This document shows positions 6,673 through 14,118 of a stretch of 15,126 bases of DNA, one piece after another. The stretch spans positions 1 to 15,126 of the forward strand of contig AQRW01000124.1 in the NCBI GenBank assembly GCA_000402295.1. Direction: 5' to 3'. The translations under genes and the position numbers were made by a program. The notes beneath the pieces were generated by a model, which saw nothing but the letters and a program-made list of their open reading frames with translations, made no database searches and was not told where the DNA came from. The stretch comes from Candidatus Aerophobus profundus SCGC AAA252-L23 (GTDB lineage Bacteria > Aerophobota > Aerophobia > Aerophobales > Aerophobaceae). Position 1 is the first letter of the stretch, and each line of letters begins with the position of its first letter.

Positions 6673-7668
6673 ATGAAAAAGGAACATAAACTTTTTTTTG
6701 CCATTCCATTTGATTCTGCCTCAAAGGATCTCTATGGACGCGTCAAAAAGAAAATCCAGGAACGGTACCCTGCGCTCACAATCGTAATCGGCGATAAAGA
6801 GGTGGGCCCCTGCCAGAGATTGTCTGATATCGCTTCCTTTAAGGCCCAAAACCAAGAGTTGACTGAGCAATTCGTAGCTCAAATTCAGGAGTCTGATATT
6901 GTGATCGCAGATTTGACCCACAATAATCCCAACGTACATGTTGAGCTCGGCATCGCCTTAATGCAAAGCAAGAATATTCTCCGGGTGACAGGAAGGTCCC
7001 TTACAGAATTAGGGTTTGACATTCGGGGTCTTAAAATGTGGAAGTACGACTGTGAGGAGCAACTAGAAAATATTATCACTGACTACCTAAAGACCTTTTT
7101 TGAGATTAAGCAGTTAAGCATTTCGAGTGAACATGGCAACCTGTATTGGAAGCAATCGAAAAAGATGGAACCCGGGCGCGGGCCACCCGTGGGCCAAAAG
7201 AATCGCTTTATGTATAAGTCGATTCGTCCGGACAACTATGTAATGCGGGACGGTGCGGTTCGTGTTGTATTTGAGACCCTTAAGGAGCACGACCCTGGCG
7301 ACAATTGGTTTGGGGTGTTCTTTCGAGCGGGCGTCTCGGTCTCGCCTTGGATGGGTAGCCATCTAGTATTCGTACGGCCAAATGGTAGGATAGAGCTTGC
7401 TATCTGTCCGGGACCACGTATTCTGGAACAAAAGTCAACAGACGCAAAGACCAAAGGTGAACAAACTTTATTGATTGAATTTGAGAATAATCAACTGAAT
7501 GTAGAGCTTGACAACAAGCTCTACATTCAGACAGATAAGCTTGTGCATCAAGCAGTCGGCCGCGTTTTGGTGGCAGCATGGAATGCTAATGTAGATGTGC
7601 ACTCCGCCGAAATGATTTGCCGGGACACGATAAATCCGAGCTGGACTCCGTTCCATAATATAGGTTAA
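6673..7668 (+). CDS. TIR-like / deoxyribosyltransferase-like domain fused to a beta-sandwich domain
   Basis: This encodes a soluble protein of 331 aa with two parts. Residues 5-110 have the alpha/beta pattern shared by nucleoside 2-deoxyribosyltransferases and TIR-like proteins: FFAIPFD at the start, then SDIVIADLTHNNPNVHVELG (74-93). Glu91 in that motif is the likely catalytic residue, since the equivalent Glu acts in both NAD-cleaving TIR domains and deoxyribosyltransferases. Residues about 160-325 alternate short hydrophobic strands and turns (NWFGVFFRAG, SHLVFVRPNGRIELAI, LLIEFENNQLNVEL), resembling a concanavalin-like beta-sandwich that might sense a ligand. AAGAGG (6661-6666) lies 6 bases before the ATG. 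The gene is visibly richer in GC than cassettes 2 and 4. A perfect 16-bp hairpin lies inside it. A role as an NAD-depleting defence effector is inference. Confidence 0.8.
   Translation: MKKEHKLFFAIPFDSASKDLYGRVKKKIQERYPALTIVIGDKEVGPCQRLSDIASFKAQNQELTEQFVAQIQESDIVIADLTHNNPNVHVELGIALMQSKNILRVTGRSLTELGFDIRGLKMWKYDCEEQLENIITDYLKTFFEIKQLSISSEHGNLYWKQSKKMEPGRGPPVGQKNRFMYKSIRPDNYVMRDGAVRVVFETLKEHDPGDNWFGVFFRAGVSVSPWMGSHLVFVRPNGRIELAICPGPRILEQKSTDAKTKGEQTLLIEFENNQLNVELDNKLYIQTDKLVHQAVGRVLVAAWNANVDVHSAEMICRDTINPSWTPFHNIG
7495..7530. repeat. perfect 16-bp hairpin inside the TIR-like gene
   Basis: CTGAATGTAGAGCTTG (7495-7510) and CAAGCTCTACATTCAG (7515-7530) are exact reverse complements around the 4-base loop ACAA. 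It lies in the coding frame of the beta-sandwich region, with no T-run after it. Confidence 0.9.
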
Positions 7669-7719
7669 GGATATCAGCGCAGAAGACTGAAACGAGGAGC
7701 ACTAATCCACAATCATTGT

Positions 7720-7783
7720 GCCTAACAATTCATTCTAGCCGATGCAGCCCTGCGGTCTGGGCGGCTTAACTCAGACGTTATGC
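7720..7783 (+). other. attC site of cassette 5
   Basis: Left box GCCTAAC (7720-7726) is followed by AATTCATTC, a common start for attC sites, and the right box is GTTATGC (7777-7783). AGCCG (7737-7741) pairs with CGGCT (7762-7766). The site is 64 bp long and lies 51 bases after the stop of the preceding gene. Confidence 0.92.
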
Positions 7784-7806
7784 TCATTTAAAAGGAAATG
7801 ATATCC

Positions 7807-8637
7807 ATGGATAAAGTGCCTGTTAATGATACAGTGATATATGCTTTGGCACGATTAGTTGATGATGCTCAAACCGAAAGAAGAGATCCGAGTCATTCGG
7901 ATATTGAATTTCAAATTAAAAAAGCTGGACTTGAATGTTCGGACCCTAATAAAGAAGGTCCACCAGTTGGAAAAGCCAAAAGGATTAGGGCAGTTTTGAC
8001 TTGGAGCCTGGAAAACAGACCAGAATCCGCAGAAAATTTTGCTGCAGGATTAATTTCTTCCATTAGGGCATGTGGCGGATTTCGAAAAAATTCACCAAAT
8101 TTTGTTGGCAGTGATGCGATAGAAGACCTTTCTGACGCATTAAAACAACTTGGAATTCTATTAGCTGAGGATGGATCTTTGACTCCTCTTGCATTAGAGA
8201 ATCTGTCTGGAGAAAATTTAACAAAGGCATTGGAGATATATACACAGAGAGCGAAGAAGGGAATCGAGGATGCAGCATTAATGGTGGGAACAAGCAAAGA
8301 TTTAATGGAAGCAGTAGCTGCCCATGTTCTACAAGAACTCTGGGGGCAATATCCTGCTACTGCTAATTTCCCAACACTTTTAGGACAAGCATTTACAGCA
8401 TTAGACATTAGTACCCCTGCCGAAAAAGAAGTAAGTGGTGAGCATCCAAGAAAGAACATGGAAAGGAAAATGTATAATCTTGCATGTGCAATAAATAGAC
8501 TTAGGAACAAGCAAGGAACAGGTCACGGTAGACCATGGTTGCCTGATTTAGACCCTAATGAAGCCAAAGCGGCAATTGAACTTATAGGAACAATTTCTGA
8601 AAGAATGCTAAGTAAATTAAAACAAAAGAAAGCATAA
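7807..8637 (+). CDS. abortive infection (Abi_C) family protein
   Basis: This encodes a soluble, mostly helical protein of 276 aa. An ATG at 7798 would add three residues, but AAGGA (7792-7796) lies only 1 base before it and 10 bases before the ATG at 7807, so the later start is preferred. The C-terminal region (about 155-270) matches the Abi_C domain: DLMEAVAAHVLQELWGQY, then AINRLRNKQGTGHGRPW with the conserved G-x-G-H-G-R (HGR at 240-242), then a helix of the EAKAAIELIGTISERML type. In lactococcal and related systems proteins with this domain contribute to abortive infection, in which infected cells stop growing or die; the biochemical activity is not settled. The RN-x-x-G-T-x-H-G-R motif is HEPN-like in form and might be catalytic. 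It is the last recognisable cassette gene, and its attC is missing or degraded. Confidence 0.85.
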   Translation: MDKVPVNDTVIYALARLVDDAQTERRDPSHSDIEFQIKKAGLECSDPNKEGPPVGKAKRIRAVLTWSLENRPESAENFAAGLISSIRACGGFRKNSPNFVGSDAIEDLSDALKQLGILLAEDGSLTPLALENLSGENLTKALEIYTQRAKKGIEDAALMVGTSKDLMEAVAAHVLQELWGQYPATANFPTLLGQAFTALDISTPAEKEVSGEHPRKNMERKMYNLACAINRLRNKQGTGHGRPWLPDLDPNEAKAAIELIGTISERMLSKLKQKKA

Positions 8638-8845
8638 TAATATGTTATACGGCATGAGCAAATTTATAAGAAGATAAGCTGAATGGCCATATGCGAAAAA
8701 CCTGTAAAGCTGTTATTCAACCATATGAAGATGGGGTGGACGAACACGAAGTATTCTGATGGGTGCGATTGTTTCGCTGGCGGTTCGAATTGGTTGCAAT
8801 TGCGTCCTCTCTTTTGACGAAAGTTCAATGCTATCTAAATAGAAA

Positions 8846-8880
8846 GCCGGAATCATCCTGATTATGTGGATGATCCCGGC
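8846..8880. repeat. 13-bp hairpin with one mismatch
   Basis: GCCGGAATCATCC (8846-8858) pairs with GGATGATCCCGGC (8868-8880) around a 9-base loop, with a single mismatch. No T-run follows on either strand, so its role is unclear; it could be a scar of an integration or a repetitive palindromic element. Confidence 0.7.
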
Positions 8881-8971
8881 CATCAAAGACTTACCATTAT
8901 GTCTGAAAAGCTTGTATTCCGCCTTTACTCCCCACTTAACATCAATTAGAATGCAATCATAGAGTTGGCGA

Positions 8972-8993
8972 AAATTGTGACCAAATTGTGACC
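8972..8993. repeat. tandem 11-bp direct repeat
   Basis: AAATTGTGACC occurs twice head to tail. Repeats of this sort (GGTCACAATTT on the - strand) are often found just after the 3' end of tyrosine recombinase genes, which fits the integrase fragment read leftwards toward this point. Confidence 0.7.
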
Positions 8994-9052
8994 ATAATGG
9001 GCACTAAATAACGGTAGATAACAGAGGTAATGGAAACAACAGAATGGTAGGT

Positions 9053-9346
9053 TTATGTTCTGGCAAAGGCTTTGGCTTCTATTGACAGTTTCGGTGAGCA
9101 GACTATATCGGTTTTCAAGACCGGCTCCTTGCCAATTCGGACACCCCTCCAGCCTTTTGTCAGTGGTTCACCCTGATTGTCAAGAACGTAATCGCCTGTG
9201 GCTTCATCCTTCAATTGCCTCAGCCACATGGCAATCGGCGTGCTAATAGGAATGTTTCTCCGTCCTCCATTCTTACTGTTTATAATATATATAATTTTTT
9301 GCTTTAAGGCAATATCTTTCCATCGGAGGTTTAGTATCTCGCTCAA
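9053..9346 (-). pseudogene. fragment of a phage-type tyrosine recombinase
   Basis: The first 45 codons (SEILNLRWKDI, then IIYIINSKNGGRRNIPIS) match the start of the catalytic domain of phage-type tyrosine recombinases: the helix after the first catalytic Arg and the beta-hairpin carrying the catalytic Lys in SKNG. The expected Arg just before SEIL is absent; a frame change and a Gln/Leu codon occupy its place. The His-x-x-Arg box and the nucleophilic Tyr are missing, and the C-terminal part (VLKTDIVCSPKLS onward) is unlike any integrase. It cannot be active. It is not an integron integrase, as it lacks the family's extra helix region and resembles prophage or island integrases. It probably marks an old integration next to the cassette array. 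Confidence 0.7.
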
Positions 9347-9392
9347 TTGAATCCAGTATCTCTTTGTATTTTTTGAAGCTCTCGCAGGTCCA

Positions 9393-9740
9393 TTATCCGG
9401 CCTTCACTACTTTTTCCAGCCGCTCATCAACAATTATCCGCCATTTTTTGTTGAACTTACCACTTTTTTTCTCAAAGTAGTAGATGTTGTCAGAGAGTCT
9501 TTTTTGCAAGTTTTTCAAGAAAGAATCCGGAATGTTCACCTGCTTCCTCAAAAGCTCAAACAGGTATCCCAGACGGTTGATGAGAATCTTCTCCTCCATT
9601 TTGTCAACGTAGGTGATGAGTCTTTTCCAGTTAAGTTTTTCCACGTCTAGTATACAGCGAAAGACTTCCTCATAGCCACCGCCATACTCTGGTCTATCTA
9701 CCACATCTACATTGGATGGCCTGTTTATCATCAAAACCAC
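9393..9740 (-). pseudogene. C-terminal fragment resembling an AbiEi-type antitoxin
   Basis: This encodes 115 codons from GTG at 9740, without a ribosome binding site. Residues 10-60 (VDVVDRPEYGGGYEEV, then LNWKRLITYVDKMEEKILINRLGYLFELL) follow the pattern of the C-terminal region of AbiEi-type antitoxins and regulators, where a D-R-P-E-x-x-G-G motif precedes two helices and an RLGYLLE segment. The remainder, IPDSFLKNL then KFNKKWRIIVDE, also fits the family's end. The N-terminal winged-helix DNA-binding domain is missing, and no AbiEii nucleotidyltransferase toxin is adjacent, so it is probably a dead remnant. The 236 bases between it and the glycyl radical enzyme gene hold only - strand frames without starts (a 9832-9976 frame is open but unrecognised). 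Family assignment is from memory and moderately sure. Confidence 0.5.
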
Positions 9741-9976
9741 TGCCTTGGATGATATTAGGCTGGCTAAGAATCAAATCGGACCCAAGATTGTTCTTTGCCC
9801 GGCTCAAGGTAATTATCAACATAAGAGAATCCTAAATGCTCTTGGCGTCAAAAATATCCCTCGCCTTCTTCCTCCTGAAGCCTGTTTTGAAGGAGTAAAA
9901 GGTATTAGCTAGTGAAACTTGAACTGCCGACAAATCTTGATGGCTAAAACCCTTATCTAGCAAGCGGGAGAGAAGC

Positions 9977-12361
9977 TCAGAGGATCTGTTCAGATCTTTG
10001 GATAATGTCTTCCTGGACATCCGGATCCAGGGTCGTGAACAACGCACTGTATCCCGCAACTCGTACTACAAGGTCCGAATATCTTTCCGGATAGCGCTGG
10101 GCTTCCCTAAGTATTCTCGTTGAGATAGTATTAAACTGTATGTGCCACCCCGACAAATTGAAAAGAGTCCTAATTAACATTGCAAGTTTTCTTAGCTGCG
10201 CCACATCCATTAGAGACTCGGGAGAAATTCGCATGTTTAGCAACTGCCCTCCTGTCATCAAAACCGTTGAGAGCTTGGTAACAGACTTGATAATCGCGGT
10301 GGGTCCTCGTTTATCTGTACCGTGCACGGGGGATATCCCGTCTGCCACGGGTTGTCCTGCCTTTCTACCATCAGGTGTGGCTCCCACCACCTTACCGGCG
10401 GGAACATTTGATGAGATAGTCACCGTGGAGGGCATCCAGTTCCCCCCTATCGGTCCTCTCCCGTATCTTGTATTCTTATAATTGGGGATCTGCTTACAAT
10501 AATAGTCATAAGCTTCTTTCGTTAAGAAATCTACGTAGTCTATATCATTACCATATTTTGGTGCCCAATTAATGAGTATTTGACGTATCTTTTCTCCTTC
10601 AGTTCCCTCAAAGTCTTGATCAAGAGCCTGTTTCAGTTGTTCGCCACTTATCATCTTTTCCTCAAACACTAGCTTTTTGATTGCGGCCAACGCGTTGCCA
10701 ACATTTGGAACGCCAATCTGAGCCCCACTCTCAATATCATAAATGGCTCCCCCTTCTAAAATAGGCTTACCCCGGTCGATACAGTCATGAACCAATGCTG
10801 AACATAATATATCCGGCGCTAGCTCTTCCATCGCAAGACTATTAATATTGTCGGCAATAACGTGCAACCTGGTATAATATTCAAGTTGTCTTTTCCAGGA
10901 CTGCATTACCTCGTTAAACGAGCTAAAAGACGCCAGGTTCCCGTTGCCTGGGCACAATTGGATCCCTGTTTGAGGATCAACGCCATTATTGAGAGCTAAT
11001 TCTAGCACCTTTAATAGATTAAATTTACTCTTCCCATTGGCCCGGTATCCCCATTTTCCTGGTACTGACACCTCAAGACAACCCATTGTGGCGTAGTTGA
11101 AGGCATCTTCTAAGGTAACTCCTCGGTTGAGTAAAGACGGAATTATGACCGTATCATTAACAAGAGCAGGCATTCCGAAACCCATCTTAATAACCTTACA
11201 GCAATTAATAAGGAAATCTTCAGAACATTTATCGTGATACCTAACATAGAAATTTGGCTCAGGCAACTTTAGTTCAGACAGCGCATCTAGGCACAGGTAA
11301 GACAAATCATTGATAGCATTTTCCCCATCCGGGGTTTGCCCACCGATACATATGTTTTGATATGTCGGATACCCTGCAACCACCTGCGTATGCAACCATG
11401 ATCGTATTTTGTTTATCGTGGATAGCTTGATAAAAAAACACTCTAGTAATTCAAGAGCCATTTCCCGGGTAAGCTCTTCGTCGTCAATAGTCTGTCGATA
11501 AAATGGGTACATGAATTGGTCAAATCTTCCCAGAGAAACCGAATGCCCATTGCTTTCGATCTGAAGAATTAGCTGTAGGAACCAGACCATCTGAAGCGCT
11601 TCGTGGAACGTTCGCGGGGGATTGGCCGGAACCCACGTACAGATAGCTGCTATCTTCTCTAACTCGGCTTTTCTCCGTTCATTAGTTTCTACATCCGCTA
11701 ACTCTCCTGCAAGACGAGCATATCTGCCCCCAAACTGAACAACTGCTCTCAAAACGATAAGGACAGCTTCTAGGAAATATCGCTTCTTCAAGTTACTGGG
11801 TTCAACGATATCGAGCTGACTTAGTTTTTGTTGCGTTTCGGCTATTATACTATTCAAGCCTTGTCTAAGTGCCATCTCAAAATCTACGGTAATATGGCCG
11901 TTACCGGAAGTTACGTTTCCTTCCCATTCCACTACGCCTATTCTCGTCGCAAGCTTTACTTCCTCAGACTGCATGCTGATAGCTTTGTCTTTAACAGTTC
12001 TGCCTGGCCAGTAGTTAAGTATTTCCCTTAATTTTTGCTTATCGTCCTCACCAACGATAAATTTATCACTGGGTCTTCTTTCAAACTGATCTAATTCCTC
12101 CAGCAACCAATCCCACGAGTATTCAGGGAAAACCGGAGCAGAACGCGGCTTATGTGCCTGATTACCCACTAAGAGTTGCTCTTTTTCAATATAGATCGTC
12201 ATGTCCTTAAGTATTTTTTCGATAGCCTTAGCCCGTCTAAGTACAATGGGTTCTCCTTCGGTGACTTTGTACGTTTCAGTAACTAAAATAGCTCGCTCAA
12301 TAGATAGCTCAGGTGTGATAGAGACAATTTCCTCTTTCAAAGATTTTATTCGTTCGGTCAT
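9977..12361 (-). CDS. glycyl radical enzyme, PFL2 / diol-dehydratase type
   Basis: This encodes 794 aa, full length for the family. The PFL-like barrel spans about residues 10-650 and the glycine-radical domain about 670-794. The radical is stored on Gly770 in VRVAGYSALF, and Cys428 in NYATMGCLEV is the thiyl residue. Glu430, His156 (SGNGHITVD) and His273 (ESNGHSVSLGRFDQ) match the active-site Glu and His residues of B12-independent glycerol and propanediol dehydratases. By simple offset the Asp that binds substrate there appears to be Asn442, so the substrate probably differs. It does not have the Cys-Cys pair of pyruvate formate-lyase. GAGGTGAT lies a few bases before ATG 12361. The gene is 57 bases after the kinase stop and is likely in the same operon. 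It needs a radical-SAM activase, which is not in the window. Confidence 0.9.
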   Translation of the reverse strand: MTERIKSLKEEIVSITPELSIERAILVTETYKVTEGEPIVLRRAKAIEKILKDMTIYIEKEQLLVGNQAHKPRSAPVFPEYSWDWLLEELDQFERRPSDKFIVGEDDKQKLREILNYWPGRTVKDKAISMQSEEVKLATRIGVVEWEGNVTSGNGHITVDFEMALRQGLNSIIAETQQKLSQLDIVEPSNLKKRYFLEAVLIVLRAVVQFGGRYARLAGELADVETNERRKAELEKIAAICTWVPANPPRTFHEALQMVWFLQLILQIESNGHSVSLGRFDQFMYPFYRQTIDDEELTREMALELLECFFIKLSTINKIRSWLHTQVVAGYPTYQNICIGGQTPDGENAINDLSYLCLDALSELKLPEPNFYVRYHDKCSEDFLINCCKVIKMGFGMPALVNDTVIIPSLLNRGVTLEDAFNYATMGCLEVSVPGKWGYRANGKSKFNLLKVLELALNNGVDPQTGIQLCPGNGNLASFSSFNEVMQSWKRQLEYYTRLHVIADNINSLAMEELAPDILCSALVHDCIDRGKPILEGGAIYDIESGAQIGVPNVGNALAAIKKLVFEEKMISGEQLKQALDQDFEGTEGEKIRQILINWAPKYGNDIDYVDFLTKEAYDYYCKQIPNYKNTRYGRGPIGGNWMPSTVTISSNVPAGKVVGATPDGRKAGQPVADGISPVHGTDKRGPTAIIKSVTKLSTVLMTGGQLLNMRISPESLMDVAQLRKLAMLIRTLFNLSGWHIQFNTISTRILREAQRYPERYSDLVVRVAGYSALFTTLDPDVQEDIIQRSEQIL

Positions 12362-12418
12362 TGAATCACCTCATGGTCAATCTCAGAGATATTTCTCCAT
12401 ACAACAGTAGCTCTCTAT

Positions 12419-13981
12419 TCAGGAACCTCTTCTCAACTCTTCGATTTTGTTGTACACTTTTGCATCACTTAATGATCGGTAAGCCTGGTCTTGGACGTCA
12501 AGAAGTCTTGTGTATTTCTCATGATTCTCAGGGTTCGGTTTCACTTCTCGGGAAATTTTGACCATATTCTTCGCTGCAATCGGAATACTTTCCCATATGT
12601 CCACGGCGACACTAGTAAGCATAGCTGCTCCAAGGGCCGTCGTATCCTCAACTCCCAAAACTAATAGTGTCTTGCCATACACGTCCGCCTGTATTTGATT
12701 CCATGGGCTATCCTGACAACATGCACCGCCCGATACCCTAACTTGATGAAACTCGACACCAAACTGACTCATTAGCTCAAATCCCTTTCTCACCTCTAAA
12801 CAAATGCCTTCTATAACTGATTGTAGGATTTCTGACCTAGTAGTACTTAGCGTAATACCCAAGAAACATCCGCTAGCGCTATCATCCCAGTAAGGACTCG
12901 CTGCACCCACAAGGTGGGGTAAGAAGAGAACACCATTAGCCCCTGCCGGTACTTGGACTATTTCGGCATTCATGAGCTTATAAGTACTTTCCCCCGCTTT
13001 TTGAAGGACGGTTTTTTCGATAGGATAGAAATTATCCCTAAACCACCGATAAGCGTTACCTCCTGTCAGCGTGTTATGGTCCAATACGTATTTGCCAGAA
13101 TAGGCATGAGGATGACAAACAAGAACCCGCTTGGTATCCAAAATCAAGTTATCAATGAAAGCATTTGCGACTGCAGAAGTTCCAATAACGACGTTAGCAG
13201 TTCCAGGTTCTGTGACGCCGCATCCGAGGGCGGAGACTTGGCTATCTCCGCCGGCAATACATAAAGGTGTACCTGCTATAAGACTTGTCAATCTTGCGGC
13301 TGTCTTAGATACTTTGCCGACCAACGTTCCTGGAGGAACCACTCTGGGTAATTTATGCAGGGGTACATCCACAAATTCGCATAATTCTCGACTCCATTCT
13401 AGCGCATGTATGTCGAATAGAGAAGTACAACTTGCCTGTGAATAATCGGTAACAAAATCTTCCACACCTAACTTATGAAGTACGAAATCTTGAACCTCCA
13501 AGAACTTGTATGCCTTCCGGTGAATCTGGGATTCCTTTTGCTTCATGTAAATAAAAGAAGGCATAGTCCAAAGTGGTGTAATTGGAACCCCCGTAATTCT
13601 GTAGACTTTTTCTTCACTAATGTGTTCTTTAATCCACTTCGCTTCACCACGTGTGGCTCGAATATTCCACGGGAGAATATACCTCAAGGGTTCACCATCT
13701 TTGTCTACGGGAAGTATACTTTGTCTCAGCGTGGTTACGCCGACTCCAGCAATTTTTCCCCGGACATCGGGGTGTTGATGGAGAACTCGATTAGTCGTTT
13801 CACAAACCGCATTCCATATTGCCAAAGCATCCTGTTCAACCCAGCCCGGTCCCAAACGGTCACGTATATTGGACAACTCTTTATAGGCGAAGCCTACTGG
13901 TCGGCCATTTTTATCAAATACTATGCTCTTGCAATTAGTCGTTCCTACATCTATGCTGAGGAGATACTTATCTGTGGCCAT
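12419..13981 (-). CDS. FGGY-family carbohydrate kinase
   Basis: This 520-aa cytoplasmic protein would phosphorylate a sugar or polyol with ATP. The N-terminal FGGY domain opens with the phosphate-binding LSIDVGTTNCKSIVFD (8-23), and TTLRQS (83-88) lines the sugar pocket. Asp246 in IAGGDSQVSALG is the likely catalytic base. The C-terminal domain carries VSGGACCQDSPWNQIQAD (416-433) and EDTTALGAAML (445-455), the adenosine-binding part. Overall it resembles xylulokinase, gluconokinase and LsrK-like members; the exact sugar cannot be read from the sequence. GGGAGGAG lies 5 bases before ATG 13981. It sits between the permease (137-base gap) and the glycyl radical enzyme (57-base gap), so the product of transport is probably phosphorylated before or after the radical step. 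Confidence 0.92.
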   Translation of the reverse strand: MATDKYLLSIDVGTTNCKSIVFDKNGRPVGFAYKELSNIRDRLGPGWVEQDALAIWNAVCETTNRVLHQHPDVRGKIAGVGVTTLRQSILPVDKDGEPLRYILPWNIRATRGEAKWIKEHISEEKVYRITGVPITPLWTMPSFIYMKQKESQIHRKAYKFLEVQDFVLHKLGVEDFVTDYSQASCTSLFDIHALEWSRELCEFVDVPLHKLPRVVPPGTLVGKVSKTAARLTSLIAGTPLCIAGGDSQVSALGCGVTEPGTANVVIGTSAVANAFIDNLILDTKRVLVCHPHAYSGKYVLDHNTLTGGNAYRWFRDNFYPIEKTVLQKAGESTYKLMNAEIVQVPAGANGVLFLPHLVGAASPYWDDSASGCFLGITLSTTRSEILQSVIEGICLEVRKGFELMSQFGVEFHQVRVSGGACCQDSPWNQIQADVYGKTLLVLGVEDTTALGAAMLTSVAVDIWESIPIAAKNMVKISREVKPNPENHEKYTRLLDVQDQAYRSLSDAKVYNKIEELRRGS

Positions 13982-14118
13982 TTGCTCCTCCCAATTTCTT
14001 ATTGTTCGGTCATGCCCGTATGTTAACCTATCAAGATAAAACTTGGATAGTGAGCACCCAACGAAAAACGGATCTGGTAGTTTATTGACCGTTGCCTAAT
14101 TCTATCGCTATAGCCAAG

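Larger units (their letters stand above)
539..8655 (+). mobile_element. integron gene-cassette array (no integrase gene in window)
   Basis: Six consecutive units each consist of a + strand gene, or gene remnant, followed closely by a palindromic attC-type site. Right boxes lie at 538, 1015, about 5295 (degenerate), 5574, 6590 and 7777. The stop codon of the 5626 gene lies inside the left box of its attC, a common arrangement in cassettes. The attC sites differ in length and sequence, unlike the uniform repeats of Vibrio super-integrons, which suggests cassettes of mixed origin. No intI, attI or Pc promoter is visible. The right end is unresolved because no convincing attC follows the last gene at 8637. 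Confidence 0.85.
8640..9050. other. gene-poor boundary between cassette array and scar region
   Basis: A lone GTTATAC (8653-8659) may be a leftover attC right box. A 56-codon - strand frame (ATG at 8883, stop at 8713) has no ribosome binding site and overlaps a hairpin; its ELSSKERTQLQ stretch is faintly like the N-terminus of some transposases, too weak to call. A hairpin at 8846-8880 and a tandem repeat at 8972-8993 are listed separately. Nothing else is recognisable. Confidence 0.45.

Noticed and set aside
7911..8510. 199-codon - strand frame opposite the Abi_C gene
   Set aside because: The + strand protein has a recognisable domain, so this is its antisense shadow.
8653..8659. GTTATAC as the right box of an attC for cassette 6
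   Set aside because: No left box or paired arms could be found at a suitable distance, so it is at most a remnant.
8713..8883. 56-codon - strand frame with a faint transposase-like N-terminus
   Set aside because: No ribosome binding site, overlap with a hairpin, and resemblance limited to about a dozen residues.
9712..9912. 66-codon + strand frame
   Set aside because: No ribosome binding site and no family resemblance, and it overlaps the AbiEi-like fragment.
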